Below, piece by piece: positions 1 through 13,146 of a DNA stretch of 47,500 bases. This stretch comes from Glandiceps talaboti (taxonomy: Eukaryota > Hemichordata > Enteropneusta > Spengelidae). Position 1 is the stretch's first letter, and every line of letters starts with the position of its first letter. Location: the NCBI RefSeq assembly GCF_964340395.1, contig NC_135552.1, positions 3,043,017-3,090,516 of the forward strand, written 5' to 3'. Made by a program: the position numbers and the translations under genes. The notes under the pieces were generated by a model, which was not told the origin of the DNA, ran no database searches, and was given only the letters and a program-made list of their open reading frames with translations.

Positions 1-3000
1 TTCTAAGACCAAGTATGCATGAATGTAGGGATTCTAAGACCTAAGTATGCAGGAATGTAGGGATTCTAAGACCTAAGTATGCAGGAATGTAGGGATTCTA
101 AGACCTAGTATGCAGGAATATAGGGATCTAAGACCTAGTATGCAGGAATATGGGGATCTAAGACCTAGTATGCAGGAATATGGGGATTCTAAGACCTAGT
201 ATGCAGGAATGTAGGGATTCTAACACCTAAGTATGCATGAATGTAGGGATTGTAAGACCTAGTATGCAGGAATATGGGGATCTAAGACCTAGTATGCAGG
301 AATATGGGGATCTAAAACCTAGTATGCAGGAATATGGGGATCTAAGACCTAAGTATGCATGAATGTGTGGATTCTAAGACCAAGTATGCATGAATGTGTG
401 GATTCTAACACCTAAGTGTGCATGAATGTGTGGATTCTAAGACCAAGTATGCATGAATGTGGGGATTCTAAGACCAAGTATGCATGAATGTGGGGATTCC
501 AACACCAAGTATGCATGAATGTGGGGATTCCAACACCAAGTATGCATAAATGTGTGGATTCTAAGACGATGCATGAATGTGGGGATTCTAACACCAAGTA
601 TGCAGGAATGTGTGGATTCTAAGACGATGCATGAATGTAGGGATTCTAAGACCTGGTATGTATGAATGTAGGGATTCTAAGACCAAGTATGTATGAATGT
701 AGGGATTCTAAGACCTGGTATGCATGAATGTAGGGATTCTAAGACCTGGTATGCATGAATGTAGGGATTCTAAGACCTAAGTATGCATGAATGTAGGGAT
801 TCTAAGACCTGGTATGTATGAATGTAGGGATTCTAAGACCTAAGTATGCATGAATGTAGGGATTCTAAGACCTGGTATGTATGAATGTAGGGATTCTAAG
901 ACGATGCATGAATGTAGGGATTCTAAGACCTGGTATGCATGAATGTAGGGATTCTAAGACCTAAGTATGCATGAATGTAGGGATTCTAAGACCTGGTATG
1001 TATGAATGTAGGGATTCTAAGACCTGGTATGCATGAATGTAGGGATTCTAAGACCAAGTATGTATGAATGTAGGGATTCTAAGACCTGGTATGTATGAAT
1101 GTAGGGATTCTAAGACCTGGTATGTATGAATGTAGGGATTCTAAGACCTGGTATGCATGAATGTAGGGATTCTAAGACCTGGTATGTATGAATGTGGGGA
1201 TTCTAAGACCTGGTATGCATGAATGTAGGGATTCTAAGACCTGGTATGCATGAATGTAGGGATTCTAAGACCTGGTATGCATGAATGTAGGGATTCTAAG
1301 ACCTGGTATGCATGAATGTAGGGATTCTAAGACCTGGTATGCATGAATGTAGGGATTCTAAGACCTGGTATGTATGAATGTAGGGATTCTAAGACCTGGT
1401 ATGTATGAATGTGGGGATTCTAAGACCTGGTATGCATGAATGTAGGGATTCTAAGACCTGGTATGTATGAATGTAGGGATTCTAAGACCTGGTATGCATG
1501 AATGTAGGGATTCTAAGACCTGGTATGCATATGAATGTAGGGATTCTAAGACCTGGTATGCATGAATGTGGGGATTCTAAGACCTGGTATGCATGAATGT
1601 GTGGATTCTAAGACCTAAGTATGCATGAATGTAGGGATTCTAAGACCTGGTAGGTATGAATGTGGGGATTCTAAGACCTAAGTATGTATGAATGTAGGGA
1701 TTCTAAGACCTGGTATGCATGAATGTAGGGATTCTAAGACCTGGTATGCATGAATGTAGGGATTCTAAGACCTGGTATGCATGAATGTAGGTATTCTAAG
1801 ACCTGGTATGTATGAATGTGGGGATTCTAAGACCTGGTATGCATGAATGTGGGGATTCTAAGACCTGGTATGTATGAATGTAGGGATTCTAAGACCTGGT
1901 ATGCATGAATGTGGGGATTCTAAGACCTGGTATGCATGAATGTAGGGATTCTAAGACCTGGTATGCATGAATGTAGGGATTCTAAGACCTGGTATGCATG
2001 AATGTGTGGATTCTAAGACCTGGTATGCATGAATGTAGGGATTCTAAGACCTGGTATGTATGAATGTAGGGATTCTAAGACCTGGTATTCATGAATGTAG
2101 GGATTCTAAGACCTGGTATGCATGAATGTAGGGATTCTAAGACCTGGTATGTATGAATGTAGGGATTCTAAGACCTGGTATGTATGAATGTAGGGATTCT
2201 AAGACCTGGTATGCATGAATGTAGGGATTCTAAGACCTGGTATGCATGAATGTAGGGATTCTAAGACCTGGTATGCATGAATGTAGGGATTCTAAGACCT
2301 GGTATGCATGAATGTGGGGATTCTAAGACCTGGTATGCATGAATGTAGGGATTCTAAGACCTGGTATGTATGAATGTAGGGATTCTAAGACCTGGTATGT
2401 ATGAATGTAGGGATTCTAAGACCTGGTATGCATGAATGTAGGGATTCTAAGACCTGGTATGCATGAATGTAGGGATTCTAAGACCTGGTATGTATGAATG
2501 TAGGGATTCTAAGACCTGGTATGCATGAATGTAGGGATTCTAAGACCTGGTATGTATGAATGTAGGGATTCTAAGACCTGGTATGTATGAATGTGGGGAT
2601 TCTAAGACCTGGTATGCATGAATGTAGGGATTCTAAGACCTGGTATGTATGAATGTAGGGATTCTAAGACCTGGTATGTATGAATGTGGGGATTCTAAGA
2701 CCTGGTATGCATGAATGTAGGGATTCTAAGACCTGGTATGCATGAATGTGGGGATTCTAAGACCTGGTATGCATGAATGTGGGGATTCTAAGACCTGGTA
2801 TGCATGAATGTAGGGATTCTAAGACCTGGTATGCATGAATGTGGGGATTCTAAGACCTGGTATGTATGAATGTAGGGATTCTAAGACCTGGTATGTATGA
2901 ATGTGGGGATTCTAAGACCTGGTATGCATGAATGTAGGGATTCTAAGACCTGGTATGCATGAATGTGGGGATTCTAAGACCTGGTATGTATGAATGTGGG

Positions 3001-6000
3001 GATTCTAAGACCTGGTATGCATGAATGTAGGGATTCTAAGACCTGGTATGCATGAATGTAGGGATTCTAAGACCTGGTATGTATGAATGTAGGGATTCTA
3101 AGACCTGGTATGTATGAATGTAGGGATTCTAAGACCTGGTATGCATGAATGTAGGGATTCTAAGACCTGGTATGCATGAATGTAGGGATTCTAAGACCTG
3201 GTATGCATGAATGTAGGGATTCTAAGACCTGGTATGCATGAATGTAGGGATTCTAAGACCTAAGTATGCATGAATGTAGGGATTCTAAGACCTGGTATGC
3301 ATGAATGTAGGGATTCTAAGACCTGGTATGCATGAATGTAGGGATTCTAAGACCTGGTATGTATGAATGTAGGGATTCTAAGACCTGGTATGCATGAATG
3401 TGTGGATTCTAAGACCTGGTATGCATGAATGTAGGGATTCTAAGACCTAAGTATGCATGAATGTAGGGATTCTAAGACCTAAGTATGCATGAATGTAGGG
3501 ATTCTAAGACCTGGTATGCATGAATGTGGGGATTCTAAGACCTGGTATGCATGAATGTAGGGATTCTAAGACCTGGTATGCATGAATGTAGGTATTCTAA
3601 GACCTGGTATGTATGAATGTGGGGATTCTAAGACCTGGTATGCATGAATGTAGGGATTCTAAGACCTGGTATGTATGAATGTAGGGATTCTAAGACCTGG
3701 TATTCATGAATGTAGGGATTCTAAGACCTGGTATGCATGAATGTAGGGATTCTAAGACCTGGTATGCATGAATGTAGGGATTCTAAGACCTGGTATGTAT
3801 GAATGTAGGGATTCTAAGACCTGGTATGTATGAATGTAGGGATTCTAAGACCTGGTATGCATGAATGTAGGGATTCTAAGACCTGGTATGCATGAATGTG
3901 GGGATTCTAAGACCTGGTATGCATGAATGTGGGGATTCTAAGACCTGGTATGTATGAATGTGGGGATTCTAAGACCTGGTATGCATGAATGTAGGGATTC
4001 TAAGACCTGGTATGCATGAATGTGGGGATTCTAAGACCTGGTATGCATGAATGTGGGGATTCTAAGACCTGGTATTCATGAATGTAGGGATTCTAAGACC
4101 TGGTATGTATGAATGTAGGGATTCTAAGACCTGGTATGCATGAATGTAGGGATTCTAAGACCTGGTATGTATGAATGTAGGGATTCTAAGACCTGGTATG
4201 TATGAATGTGGGGATTCTAAGACCTGGTATGCATGAATGTAGGGATTCTAAGACCTGGTATGTATGAATGTAGGGATTCTAAGACCTGGTATGTATGAAT
4301 GTGGGGATTCTAAGACCTGGTATGCATGAATGTAGGGATTCTAAGACCTGGTATGCATGAATGTGGGGATTCTAAGACCTGGTATGCATGAATGTGGGGA
4401 TTCTAAGACCTGGTATGCATGAATGTAGGGATTCTAAGACCTGGTATGCATGAATGTGGGGATTCTAAGACCTGGTATGTATGAATGTAGGGATTCTAAG
4501 ACCTGGTATGTATGAATGTGGGGATTCTAAGACCTGGTATGCATGAATGTAGGGATTCTAAGACCTGGTATGCATGAATGTGGGGATTCTAAGACCTGGT
4601 ATGTATGAATGTGGGGATTCTAAGACCTGGTATGCATGAATGTAGGGATTCTAAGACCTGGTATGCATGAATGTAGGGATTCTAAGACCTGGTATGTATG
4701 AATGTAGGGATTCTAAGACCTGGTATGTATGAATGTAGGGATTCTAAGACCTGGTATGCATGAATGTAGGGATTCTAAGACCTGGTATGCATGAATGTAG
4801 GGATTCTAAGACCTGGTATGCATGAATGTAGGGATTCTAAGACCTGGTATGCATGAATGTAGGGATTCTAAGACCTAAGTATGCATGAATGTAGGGATTC
4901 TAAGACCTGGTATGCATGAATGTAGGGATTCTAAGACCTGGTATGCATGAATGTAGGGATTCTAAGACCTGGTATGTATGAATGTAGGGATTCTAAGACC
5001 TGGTATGCATGAATGTGTGGATTCTAAGACCTGGTATGCATGAATGTAGGGATTCTAAGACCTAAGTATGCATGAATGTAGGGATTCTAAGACCTAAGTA
5101 TGCATGAATGTAGGGATTCTAAGACCTGGTATGCATGAATGTAGGGATTCTAAGACCTAAGTATGCATGAATGTAGGGATTCTAAGACCTAAGTATGCAT
5201 GAATGTAGGGATTCTAAGACCTGGTATGCATGAATGTGTGGATTCTAAGACCTGGTATGCATGAATGTAGGGATTCTAAGACCTGGTATGTATGAATGTA
5301 GGGATTCTAAGACCTGGTATTCATGAATGTAGGGATTCTAAGACCTGGTATGCATGAATGTAGGGATTCTAAGACCTGGTATGTATGAATGTAGGGATTC
5401 TAAGACCTGGTATGTATGAATGTAGGGATTCTAAGACCTGGTATGCATGAATGTAGGGATTCTAAGACCTGGTATGCATGAATGTAGGGATTCTAAGACC
5501 TGGTATGCATGAATGTAGGGATTCTAAGACCTGGTATGCATGAATGTGGGGATTCTAAGACCTGGTATGCATGAATGTAGGGATTCTAAGACCTGGTATG
5601 TATGAATGTAGGGATTCTAAGACCTGGTATGTATGAATGTAGGGATTCTAAGACCTGGTATGCATGAATGTAGGGATTCTAAGACCTGGTATGCATGAAT
5701 GTAGGGATTCTAAGACCTGGTATGTATGAATGTAGGGATTCTAAGACCTGGTATGCATGAATGTAGGGATTCTAAGACCTGGTATGTATGAATGTAGGGA
5801 TTCTAAGACCTGGTATGTATGAATGTAGGGATTCTAAGACCTGGTATGCATGAATGTAGGGATTCTAAGACCTGGTATGTATGAATGTAGGGATTCTAAG
5901 ACCTGGTATGCATGAATGTAGGGATTCTAAGACCTGGTATGCATGAATGTAGGGATTCTAAGACCTGGTATTCATGAATGTAGGGATTCTAAGACCTGGT

Positions 6001-9000
6001 ATGCATGGATGTAGGGATTCTAAGACCTGGTATGCATGAATGTGGGGATTCTAAGACCTGGTATGCATGAATGTGGGGATTCTAAGACCTGGTATGTATG
6101 AATGTAGGGATTCTAAGACCTAAGTATGCATGAATGTAGGGATTCTAAGACCTGGTATGTATGAATGTAGGGATTCTAAGACCTGGTATGCATGAATGTA
6201 GGGATTCTAAGACCTGGTATGCATGAATGTAGGGATTCTAAGACCTGGTATGCATGAATGTGGGGATTCTAAGACCTGGTATGTATGAATGTAGGGATTC
6301 TAAGACCTGGTATGCATGAATGTAGGGATTCTAAGACCTGGTATGCATGAATGTAGGGATTCTAAGACCTGGTATGCATGAATGTAGGGATTCTAAGACG
6401 ATGCATGAATGTAGGGATTCTAAGACCTGGTATGCATGAATGTAGGGATTCTAAGACGATGCATGAATGTAGGGATTCTAAGACCTGGTATGCATGAATG
6501 TGTGGATTCTAAGACCTGGTATGTATGAATGTAGGGATTCTAAGACCTGGTATGCATGAATGTAGGGATTCTAAGACCTGGTATGCATGAATGTAGGGAT
6601 TCTAAGACCTGGTATGCATGAATGTAGGGATTCTAAGACCTGGTATGTATGAATGTAGGGATTCTAAGACCTGGTATGCATGAATGTAGGGATTCTAAGA
6701 CCTAAGTATGCATGAATGTAGGGATTCTAAGACCTGGTATGCATGAATGTGGGGATTCTAAGACCTGGTATGCATGAATGTAGGGATTCTAAGACCTGGT
6801 ATGCATGAATGTAGGGATTCTAAGACCTGGTATGCATGAATGTAGGGATTCTAAGACCTGGTATGCATGAATGTAGGGATTCTAAGACCTGGTATGTATG
6901 AATGTAGGGATTCTAAGACCTGGTATGTATGAATGTAGGGATTCTAAGACCTGGTATGTATGAATGTAGGGATTCTAAGACCTGGTATGCATGAATGTAG
7001 GGATTCTAAGACCTGGTATGCATGAATGTAGGGATTCTAAGACCTGGTATGCATGAATGTAGGGATTCTAAGACCTGGTATGCATGAATGTAGGGATTCT
7101 AAGACCTAAGTATGCATGAATGTAGGGATTCTAAGACCTGGTATGCATGAATGTAGGGATTCTAAGACCTGGTATGCATGAATGTAGGGATTCTAAGACC
7201 TGGTATGCATGAATGTGGGGATTCTAAGACCTGGTATGCATGAATGTAGGGATTCTAAGACCTGGTATGTATGAATGTAGGGATTCTAAGACCTGGTATG
7301 TATGAATGTAGGGATTCTAAGACCTGGTATGCATGAATGTAGGGATTCTAAGACCTGGTATGTATGAATGTAGGGATTCTAAGACCTGGTATGCATGAAT
7401 GTAGGGATTCTAAGACCTGGTATGTATGAATGTAGGGATTCTAAGACCTGGTATGTATGAATGTAGGGATTCTAAGACCTGGTATGCATGAATGTAGGGA
7501 TTCTAAGACCTGGTATGTATGAATGTAGGGATTCTAAGACCTAAGTATGCATGAATGTAGGGATTCTAAGACCTGGTATGTATGAATGTAGGGATTCTAA
7601 GACCTGGTATGCATGAATGTGGGGATTCTAAGACCTGGTATGCATGAATGTGGGGATTCTAAGACCTGGTATGCATGAATGTGGGGATTCTAAGACCTGG
7701 TATGTATGAATGTAGGGATTCTAAGACCTAAGTATGCATGAATGTAGGGATTCTAAGACCTGGTATGTATGAATGTAGGGATTCTAAGACCTGGTATGCA
7801 TGAATGTAGGGATTCTAAGACCTGGTATGCATGAATGTAGGGATTCTAAGACCTGGTATGCATGAATGTGGGGATTCTAAGACCTGGTATGTATGAATGT
7901 AGGGATTCTAAGACCTGGTATGCATGAATGTAGGGATTCTAAGACCTGGTATGCATGAATGTAGGGATTCTAAGACCTGGTATGCATGAATGTAGGGATT
8001 CTAAGACGATGCATGAATGTAGGGATTCTAAGACCTGGTATGCATGAATGTAGGGATTCTAAGACGATGCATGAATGTAGGGATTCTAAGACCTGGTATG
8101 CATGAATGTGTGGATTCTAAGACCTGGTATGCATGAATGTAGGGATTCTAAGACCTGGTATGCATGAATGTAGGGATTCTAAGACCTGGTATGCATGAAT
8201 GTGTGGATTCTAAGACCTAAGTATGCATGAATGTAGGGATTCTAAGACCTGGTATGTATGAATGTAGGGATTCTAAGACCTGGTATGTATGAATGTAGGG
8301 ATTCTAAGACCTGGTATGCATGAATGTAGGGATTCTAAGACCTGGTATGCATGAATGTAGGGATTCTAAGACCTGGTATGTATGAATGTAGGGATTCTAA
8401 GACCTGGTATGCATGAATGTAGGGATTCTAAGACCTAAGTATGCATGAATGTAGGGATTCTAAGACCTGGTATGCATGAATGTGGGGATTCTAAGACCTG
8501 GTATGCATGAATGTAGGGATTCTAAGACCTGGTATGCATGAATGTAGGGATTCTAAGACCTGGTATGCATGAATGTAGGGATTCTAAGACCTGGTATGCA
8601 TGAATGTAGGGATTCTAAGACCTGGTATGTATGAATGTAGGGATTCTAAGACCTGGTATGCATGAATGTAGGGATTCTAAGACCTGGTATGCATGAATGT
8701 AGGGATTCTAAGACCTGGTATGTATGAATGTAGGGATTCTAAGACCTGGTATGCATGAATGTAGGGATTCTAAGACCTGGTATGTATGAATGTAGGGATT
8801 CTAAGACCTGGTATGCATGAATGTAGGGATTCTAAGACCTGGTATGCATGAATGTAGGGATTCTAAGACCTAAGTATGCATGAATGTAGGGATTCTAAGA
8901 CCTGGTATGTATGAATGTAGGGATTCTAAGACCTGGTATGCATGAATGTAGGGATTCTAAGACCTAAGTATGCATGAATGTAGGGATTCTAAGACCTGGT

Positions 9001-9105
9001 ATGCATGAATGTAGGGATTCTAAGACCTGGTATGCATGAATGTAGGGATTCTAAGACCTGGTATGTATGAATGTAGGGATTCTAAGACCTAAGTATGCAT
9101 GAATG
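1..9105. repeat. 31-bp minisatellite array, intronic, open at left edge
   Basis: About 290 head-to-tail copies of a 31-bp unit whose core reads GGGATTCTAAGACCTGG followed by TATGCATGAATGTA. Variant units include CCTAAG (32 bp), CCAAG, and a short GACGATGC form; TATGCATG alternates with TATGTATG and rarely TATTCATG, and TGTAGGG alternates with TGTGGGG and TGTGTGG. The first 650 bases are the most diverged, as expected for an array edge. The array stops about 80 bases before the 3' splice site of a PGAP3 exon, so it sits inside a PGAP3 intron. The unit length is not a multiple of three and stops occur in all frames, so it is not coding. Rare variants recur at about 1,615 bp, showing higher-order structure. 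Confidence 0.97.
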
Positions 9106-9185
9106 TGGCTTAAGGCATCTGACTTCCATATTTTACAAGTCATGCAGTTATGTATTAAAGTTGTCTTCTTTTTATATATTTTCAG

Positions 9186-9390
9186 GATTTGTTAATTCTG
9201 TTTGGACTGTAGTGTGGGCATTTACAAACTGGAACATTCATGGAGGTATTAAGAAAGCATTGGCAGTCACAATATCAGTCAATCTTTTCTTAGCACTGGA
9301 GGTTCTTGATTTTGCTCCTATATGGTGGACATTTGATGCCCATTCTCTGTGGCATGCATGCACAATTATACCTACCTTATGGTGGTATAG
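9186..9390 (+). CDS. PGAP3: PGAP3 homologue, penultimate coding exon (GPI-specific phospholipase A2-like)
   Basis: This exon encodes the C-terminal transmembrane part of post-GPI-attachment to proteins 3, a Golgi membrane protein required for removing the sn-2 acyl chain from GPI anchors during lipid remodelling (known for the family). The translation begins GFVNSVWTVVWAFTNW and contains LEVLDFAPIWWTFDAHSLWH, which matches the conserved family region with the DAHxxWH motif typical of the CREST hydrolase superfamily. A polypyrimidine tract and AG lie at 9173-9185 and the donor GTAAGT starts at 9391. The first codon is split: two bases (GA) lie in this exon, and the last two bases (AG) join a T from the next exon. 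Upstream exons lie outside the window, beyond the 9-kb array. An ORF start at 9095 would be an artefact, since it begins in intron sequence. Confidence 0.9.
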
Positions 9391-9806
9391 GTAAGTTTCT
9401 ATTTTGAGGCATATATGACTCTATTGAATTTTCCTAAGTATAATTCCTCACAATGCCAAAGTTCAACTTATCAGTCATTTGATACATGTACGCCCATATT
9501 GGAATTTCCCAGAATGCCTTTCACTGTCAAAGTTTTTGTTTTACACAATAAAATTTAGAATTAAATATTTCCTGATAGGAAATTATTTACAAGTTACAAA
9601 TAGTTCTTTCTGGTGATATTGGAATTATGGTAATTATTTATCCAAACTTTGACCACTTAGTAGTTCTAGGTTTGTCATCATTTAAGATTACTTTACGAAA
9701 TATTCACCAAGAAAAACTCTTGACTCTAGACAAACTTGGATATTAAATAACATTGGGTAAAATGTAAACATGATTGCTGCAAACTATACCAAGCTTTTAG
9801 TGAAAT

Positions 9807-10520
9807 TATAGTCCCCTCTGTGTTGTTCCCCCTCCCCCATTGTCTCAACCATAGTCATCTCTGTGTTGTCCCCCCCCCCATGGTTTCAACCATAGTCATC
9901 TCTGTGTTGTCCCCCCCCCATGGTTTCAACCATAGTCATCTCTGTGTTGCCCCCCCCCCCCCATGGTTTCAACCATAGTCATCTCTGTGTTGCCCCCCCC
10001 CCCCCCCCCGCCCCCATGGTCTCAACCATAGTCATCTCTGTGTTGTCCCCCCCCCCCATGGTCTCAACCATAGTCATCTCTGTGTTGTCCCCCCCCCCCC
10101 CCATGGTCTCAACCATAGTCCTCTCTGTGTTGTCCCCCATGGTCTCAACCATAGTCCTCTCTGTGTTGTCCCCCCCCCCCCCATGGTCTCAATAGTCCTC
10201 TCTATGTTGCCTCCCCCCCCCCATGGTCTCAACTATAGTCATCTCTGTGTTGTCCCCCCCCCATGGTCTCAACCATAGTCCTCTCTGTGTTGTCCCCCAT
10301 GGTCTCAACCATAGTCCCCTCTGTGTTGACCCCCCCACCCCCATGGTCTCAACCATAGTCCCCTCTGTGTTGTCCCCCATGGTCTCAACCATAGTCCTCT
10401 CTGTGTTGTCCCCCCCCCATTGTCTCAACCATAGTCCCCTCTGTGTTGACCCCCACCCCCATGGTCTCAACCATAGTCCCCTCTGTGTTGTCCCCCCCCC
10501 CCCATGGTCTCATCCATAGT
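9807..10520. repeat. C-tract minisatellite (about 18 units, variable length)
   Basis: Each unit has a near-constant 37-bp core containing CATGGTCTCAACCATAGTC and CTCTGTGTTGTC, followed by a run of 5 to about 17 cytosines. Length variation between units is nearly all in the C-run. Short open frames seen on both strands are by-products of the repeat, giving repeated MVSTIV on plus and WLRPWG on minus, and are not genes. Confidence 0.95.
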
Positions 10521-10985
10521 CTCAGTGAAACAATGAAAGTGTCAGCAAACCACCAGTGAAACTGTCCACAATCATATTTATCATCACAATGACTTTGTCT
10601 GTCAACTCATTCACACATGTGCTGCCACTTTGTTTTTAGTTGTGTAGCTGTTCTCCAGTAAATTCTATACCTTAGCTAGGTCTCAAACTCAGTACTAGCT
10701 GTCCTTAGATTTACCACTACACTAAGAAGTGATTTGTGAAAACTATGGTTTCTATTTTCATTTCGTGATTTCGTTTATTAACATGATATGGAGTAAGTGT
10801 ATGGGCTTTATGTAACAGAGCTGCATGATGATAATGATGATATACTGAGGGATGAAACTTAATAAAACTCATTGAATTTGAAGTATAACTTATTATACTA
10901 TGTATCCTTGTCAGTTTAATGGAATTAATAGAGAGTGCTTTGGTAAACATCAGTTATTGTGTCTGAGGTTTTGTAGACCTGGAGT

Positions 10986-10987
<2 letters not shown>

Positions 10988-11065
<78 letters not shown>

Positions 11066-11081
11066 TACATACATACATACA

Positions 11082-11110
<29 letters not shown>
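10988..11110. repeat. (AC)n followed by (ATAC)n compound microsatellite
   Basis: About 36 AC dinucleotides run into about 12 ATAC tetranucleotides within the last PGAP3 intron, ending about 95 bases before the acceptor. The Cys/Val/Tyr-rich minus-strand frames are translations of this repeat and are not real proteins. Confidence 0.97.
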
Positions 11111-11113
<3 letters not shown>

Positions 11114-11206
11114 CACAAGCGACAACAACAACAATAAACATGTCTTCAAAGAAATGGTGACTGCTTGTGAAATAATTTTTTCAAACATTTTTGTGTTTTA
11201 TTTCAG

Positions 11207-11270
11207 TTACATCATAGAAGATTCTCTATATTTGTACAAAATCCAACATCGGTTTACAAAAACTGAATAA
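11207..11270 (+). CDS. PGAP3: PGAP3 homologue, terminal coding exon
   Basis: This exon joins in frame to the exon ending at 9390. The codon AG|T gives Ser, then the exon reads YIIEDSLYLYKIQHRFTKTE and a TAA stop at 11268-11270. The family ends with a closely similar short tail containing EDDSLYLLKE, so the splice, the frame and the stop position support each other. The acceptor is preceded by TTTTGTGTTTTATTTCAG. The exon is too short to appear as an ORF of its own. An AATAAA hexamer overlaps the stop (11266-11271). Confidence 0.9.
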
Positions 11271-11271
11271 A
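11266..11271 (+). promoter_or_regulatory. AATAAA hexamer overlapping the PGAP3 stop codon
   Basis: A canonical poly(A) hexamer coincides with the TAA stop. If used, the 3' UTR would be only about 20-30 bases. No other AATAAA was spotted in the next 900 bases. Whether it is functional cannot be told from sequence alone. Confidence 0.3.
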
Positions 11272-12075
11272 CATGGTAAATCAAGAAAACCAAAAACACC
11301 AATGAAATGCCTTGATAAAAGTGACCAAAGATTCACAAGAATTTATTATTTAGGTTGTATTCTGTCACTTTACCATCCAACAATTGAAAAGTTGGAAACT
11401 GAATCATTTACTGTTTTCATGACTTTTCTGGCAATAATTTTGTGATGTGATTTTAAACTTCACTATCCTGTATTCTTAGAAACATTACAGGATACAGTAT
11501 AAGTCAATATACATAACAAACTTTCAAAGAAAAAATTGTTTCAAACAAATAGGTGACAGTATTTGCAGCTTTTTAAATGGATAAATGTGTACTTATCAAA
11601 TAAGACAAATCAACCTGGATCTTGAACCAACACATTATGTTATTATAAATATATTTAGTGTCCTGCCATGTCAGGAGGTACAACAAGTTGTTTTATTGGA
11701 AGAAAACTTTGTGCTAGTGTGCAGGAAAGTTGCATTAACTTCCCTTACAGACTTACCAATGTATTTTATCACTTTTGTCAAGATTTCCTGAACATTTTCA
11801 AAAAAGTAAATTGCCATTTTCTTGCTCAACAGCACCCTCCCTCTATGGCAGACAAATGTCCAACATTGAAACACTAGTCCTATTTTCTCATGAGGATGAT
11901 GTATTTTTGAGAAAGTATTAGTACCATGGCTTTTTATTTAGCTATGGTCGATTATAGAAATTTGTAACACCAAATATAGATTTGTAATCACATTGTATTT
12001 CTTATACAAGTCATTGATATTTTATGATATGTGTCATTTTCACTTGAATCAATATTGATACCATTTACTAGAATG
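11271..12075 (+). other. PGAP3 3' UTR or downstream flank, no gene seen
   Basis: AT-rich sequence with no protein-like frame or splice-bounded exon that I can support. The two overlapping open frames around 11585-11877 have no recognisable features and look like chance. Confidence 0.5.
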
Positions 12076-13048
12076 AATGTCATATTTGTAATATTTTTTT
12101 AAAATCGAGGTCACTGCCTTCACATGTAAAGGTCCATGACTTTGTCAAGGTTCCTGACTTAACACGTGAAGGTCGTGTGATGGTCACTGACTCTGCATGT
12201 CATCAAGGTCATTGACTCCATGTGTCAAGGTCCTTACTTTGTTGTGATGTGTGTTTACACACGTGTCTAGGTCCTCACTTTGTTGTGATGTGTGTTTACA
12301 CACATGTTAAGGTCCTCACTTTGTTGTGATGTGTGTTTACACACATATCAAGGTCCTCACTTTGTTGTGATGTGTATTTACACACATGTCAAGGTCCTCA
12401 CTTTGTTGTGATGTGTGTTTACACACATGTCAAGGTCCTCACTTTGCTGTGGTGTGTTTTTACACACATGTCAAGGTCCTCACTTTGCTGTGATGTGTTT
12501 TTACACACATGTCAAGGTCCTCACTTTGCTGTGATGTGTTTTTACACACATGTCAAGGTCCTCACTTTGCTGTGATGTGTTTTTACACACATGTCAAGGT
12601 CCTCACTTTGCTGTGATGTGTTTTTACACACATGTCAAGGTCCTCACTTTGCTGTGATGTGTTTTTACACACATGTCAAGGTCCTCACTTTGCTGTGATG
12701 TGTTTTTACACACATGTCAAGGTCCTCACTTTGCTGTGATGTGTTTTTACACACATGTCAAGGTCCTCACTTTGCTGTGATGTGTTTTTACACACATGTC
12801 AAGGTCCTCACTTTGCTGTGATGTGTTTTTACACACATGTCAAGGTCCTCACTTTGCTGTGATGTGTTTTTACACACATGTCATGGTCCTCACTTTGCTG
12901 TGATGTGTTTTTACACACATGTCAAGGTCCTCACTTTGCTGTGATGTGTTTTTACACACATGTCAAGGTCCTCACTTTGCTGTGATGTGTTTTTACACAC
13001 ATGTCATGGTCCTCACTTTGCTGTGATGTGTTTTTACACACATGTCAA
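12076..13048. repeat. 41-bp minisatellite, diverged then homogeneous
   Basis: From about 12236 there are about 20 copies of a 41-bp unit with core AAGGTCCTCACTTTGCTGTG then ATGTGTTTTTACACACATGTC. The segment 12076-12235 holds older, diverged relatives (AAGGTCCATGACTTTGTC and similar), so the array grades from degenerate on the left to nearly identical on the right. TTTACACACATGT forms a partial palindrome in every unit. Repeated frames such as RSSLCCDVFLHTC are by-products. Confidence 0.95.
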
Positions 13049-13146
13049 TGGGCCAATCAACAAGAAGTTGAAAACTGAAGAAGAATACAATTTCAGCAGA
13101 ATCTATTTATTTGACAACTATGGCCAATTTATATATATATAATTAA

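Larger units (their letters stand above)
9391..11206 (+). other. Last intron of PGAP3
   Basis: The intron runs from the GTAAGT donor at 9391 to the TTTATTTCAG acceptor ending at 11206 and is 1,816 bp long. It contains a C-tract minisatellite (9807-10520) and an AC/ATAC microsatellite (10988-11110). I see nothing beyond ordinary AT-rich sequence in 9391-9806 or 10521-10987. Confidence 0.85.

Noticed and set aside
412-597. 61-codon minus-strand open frame with repeated HSCILGL-type peptide
   Set aside because: It is a translation of the 31-bp minisatellite, kept open by unit-length variants.
1-9105. CRISPR array or telomere-type repeat
   Set aside because: There are no unique spacers between repeats and no TTAGGG-type unit; it is a contiguous intronic minisatellite.
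9095-9185. N-terminal extension of the PGAP3 exon from an ATG at 9095
   Set aside because: The ATG lies in the last minisatellite unit and the segment has no similarity to PGAP3; a polypyrimidine tract and AG at 9173-9185 mark the true exon start.
9920-10519. Several 90-100-codon frames on both strands
   Set aside because: They are products of the C-tract minisatellite and have strictly periodic peptides.
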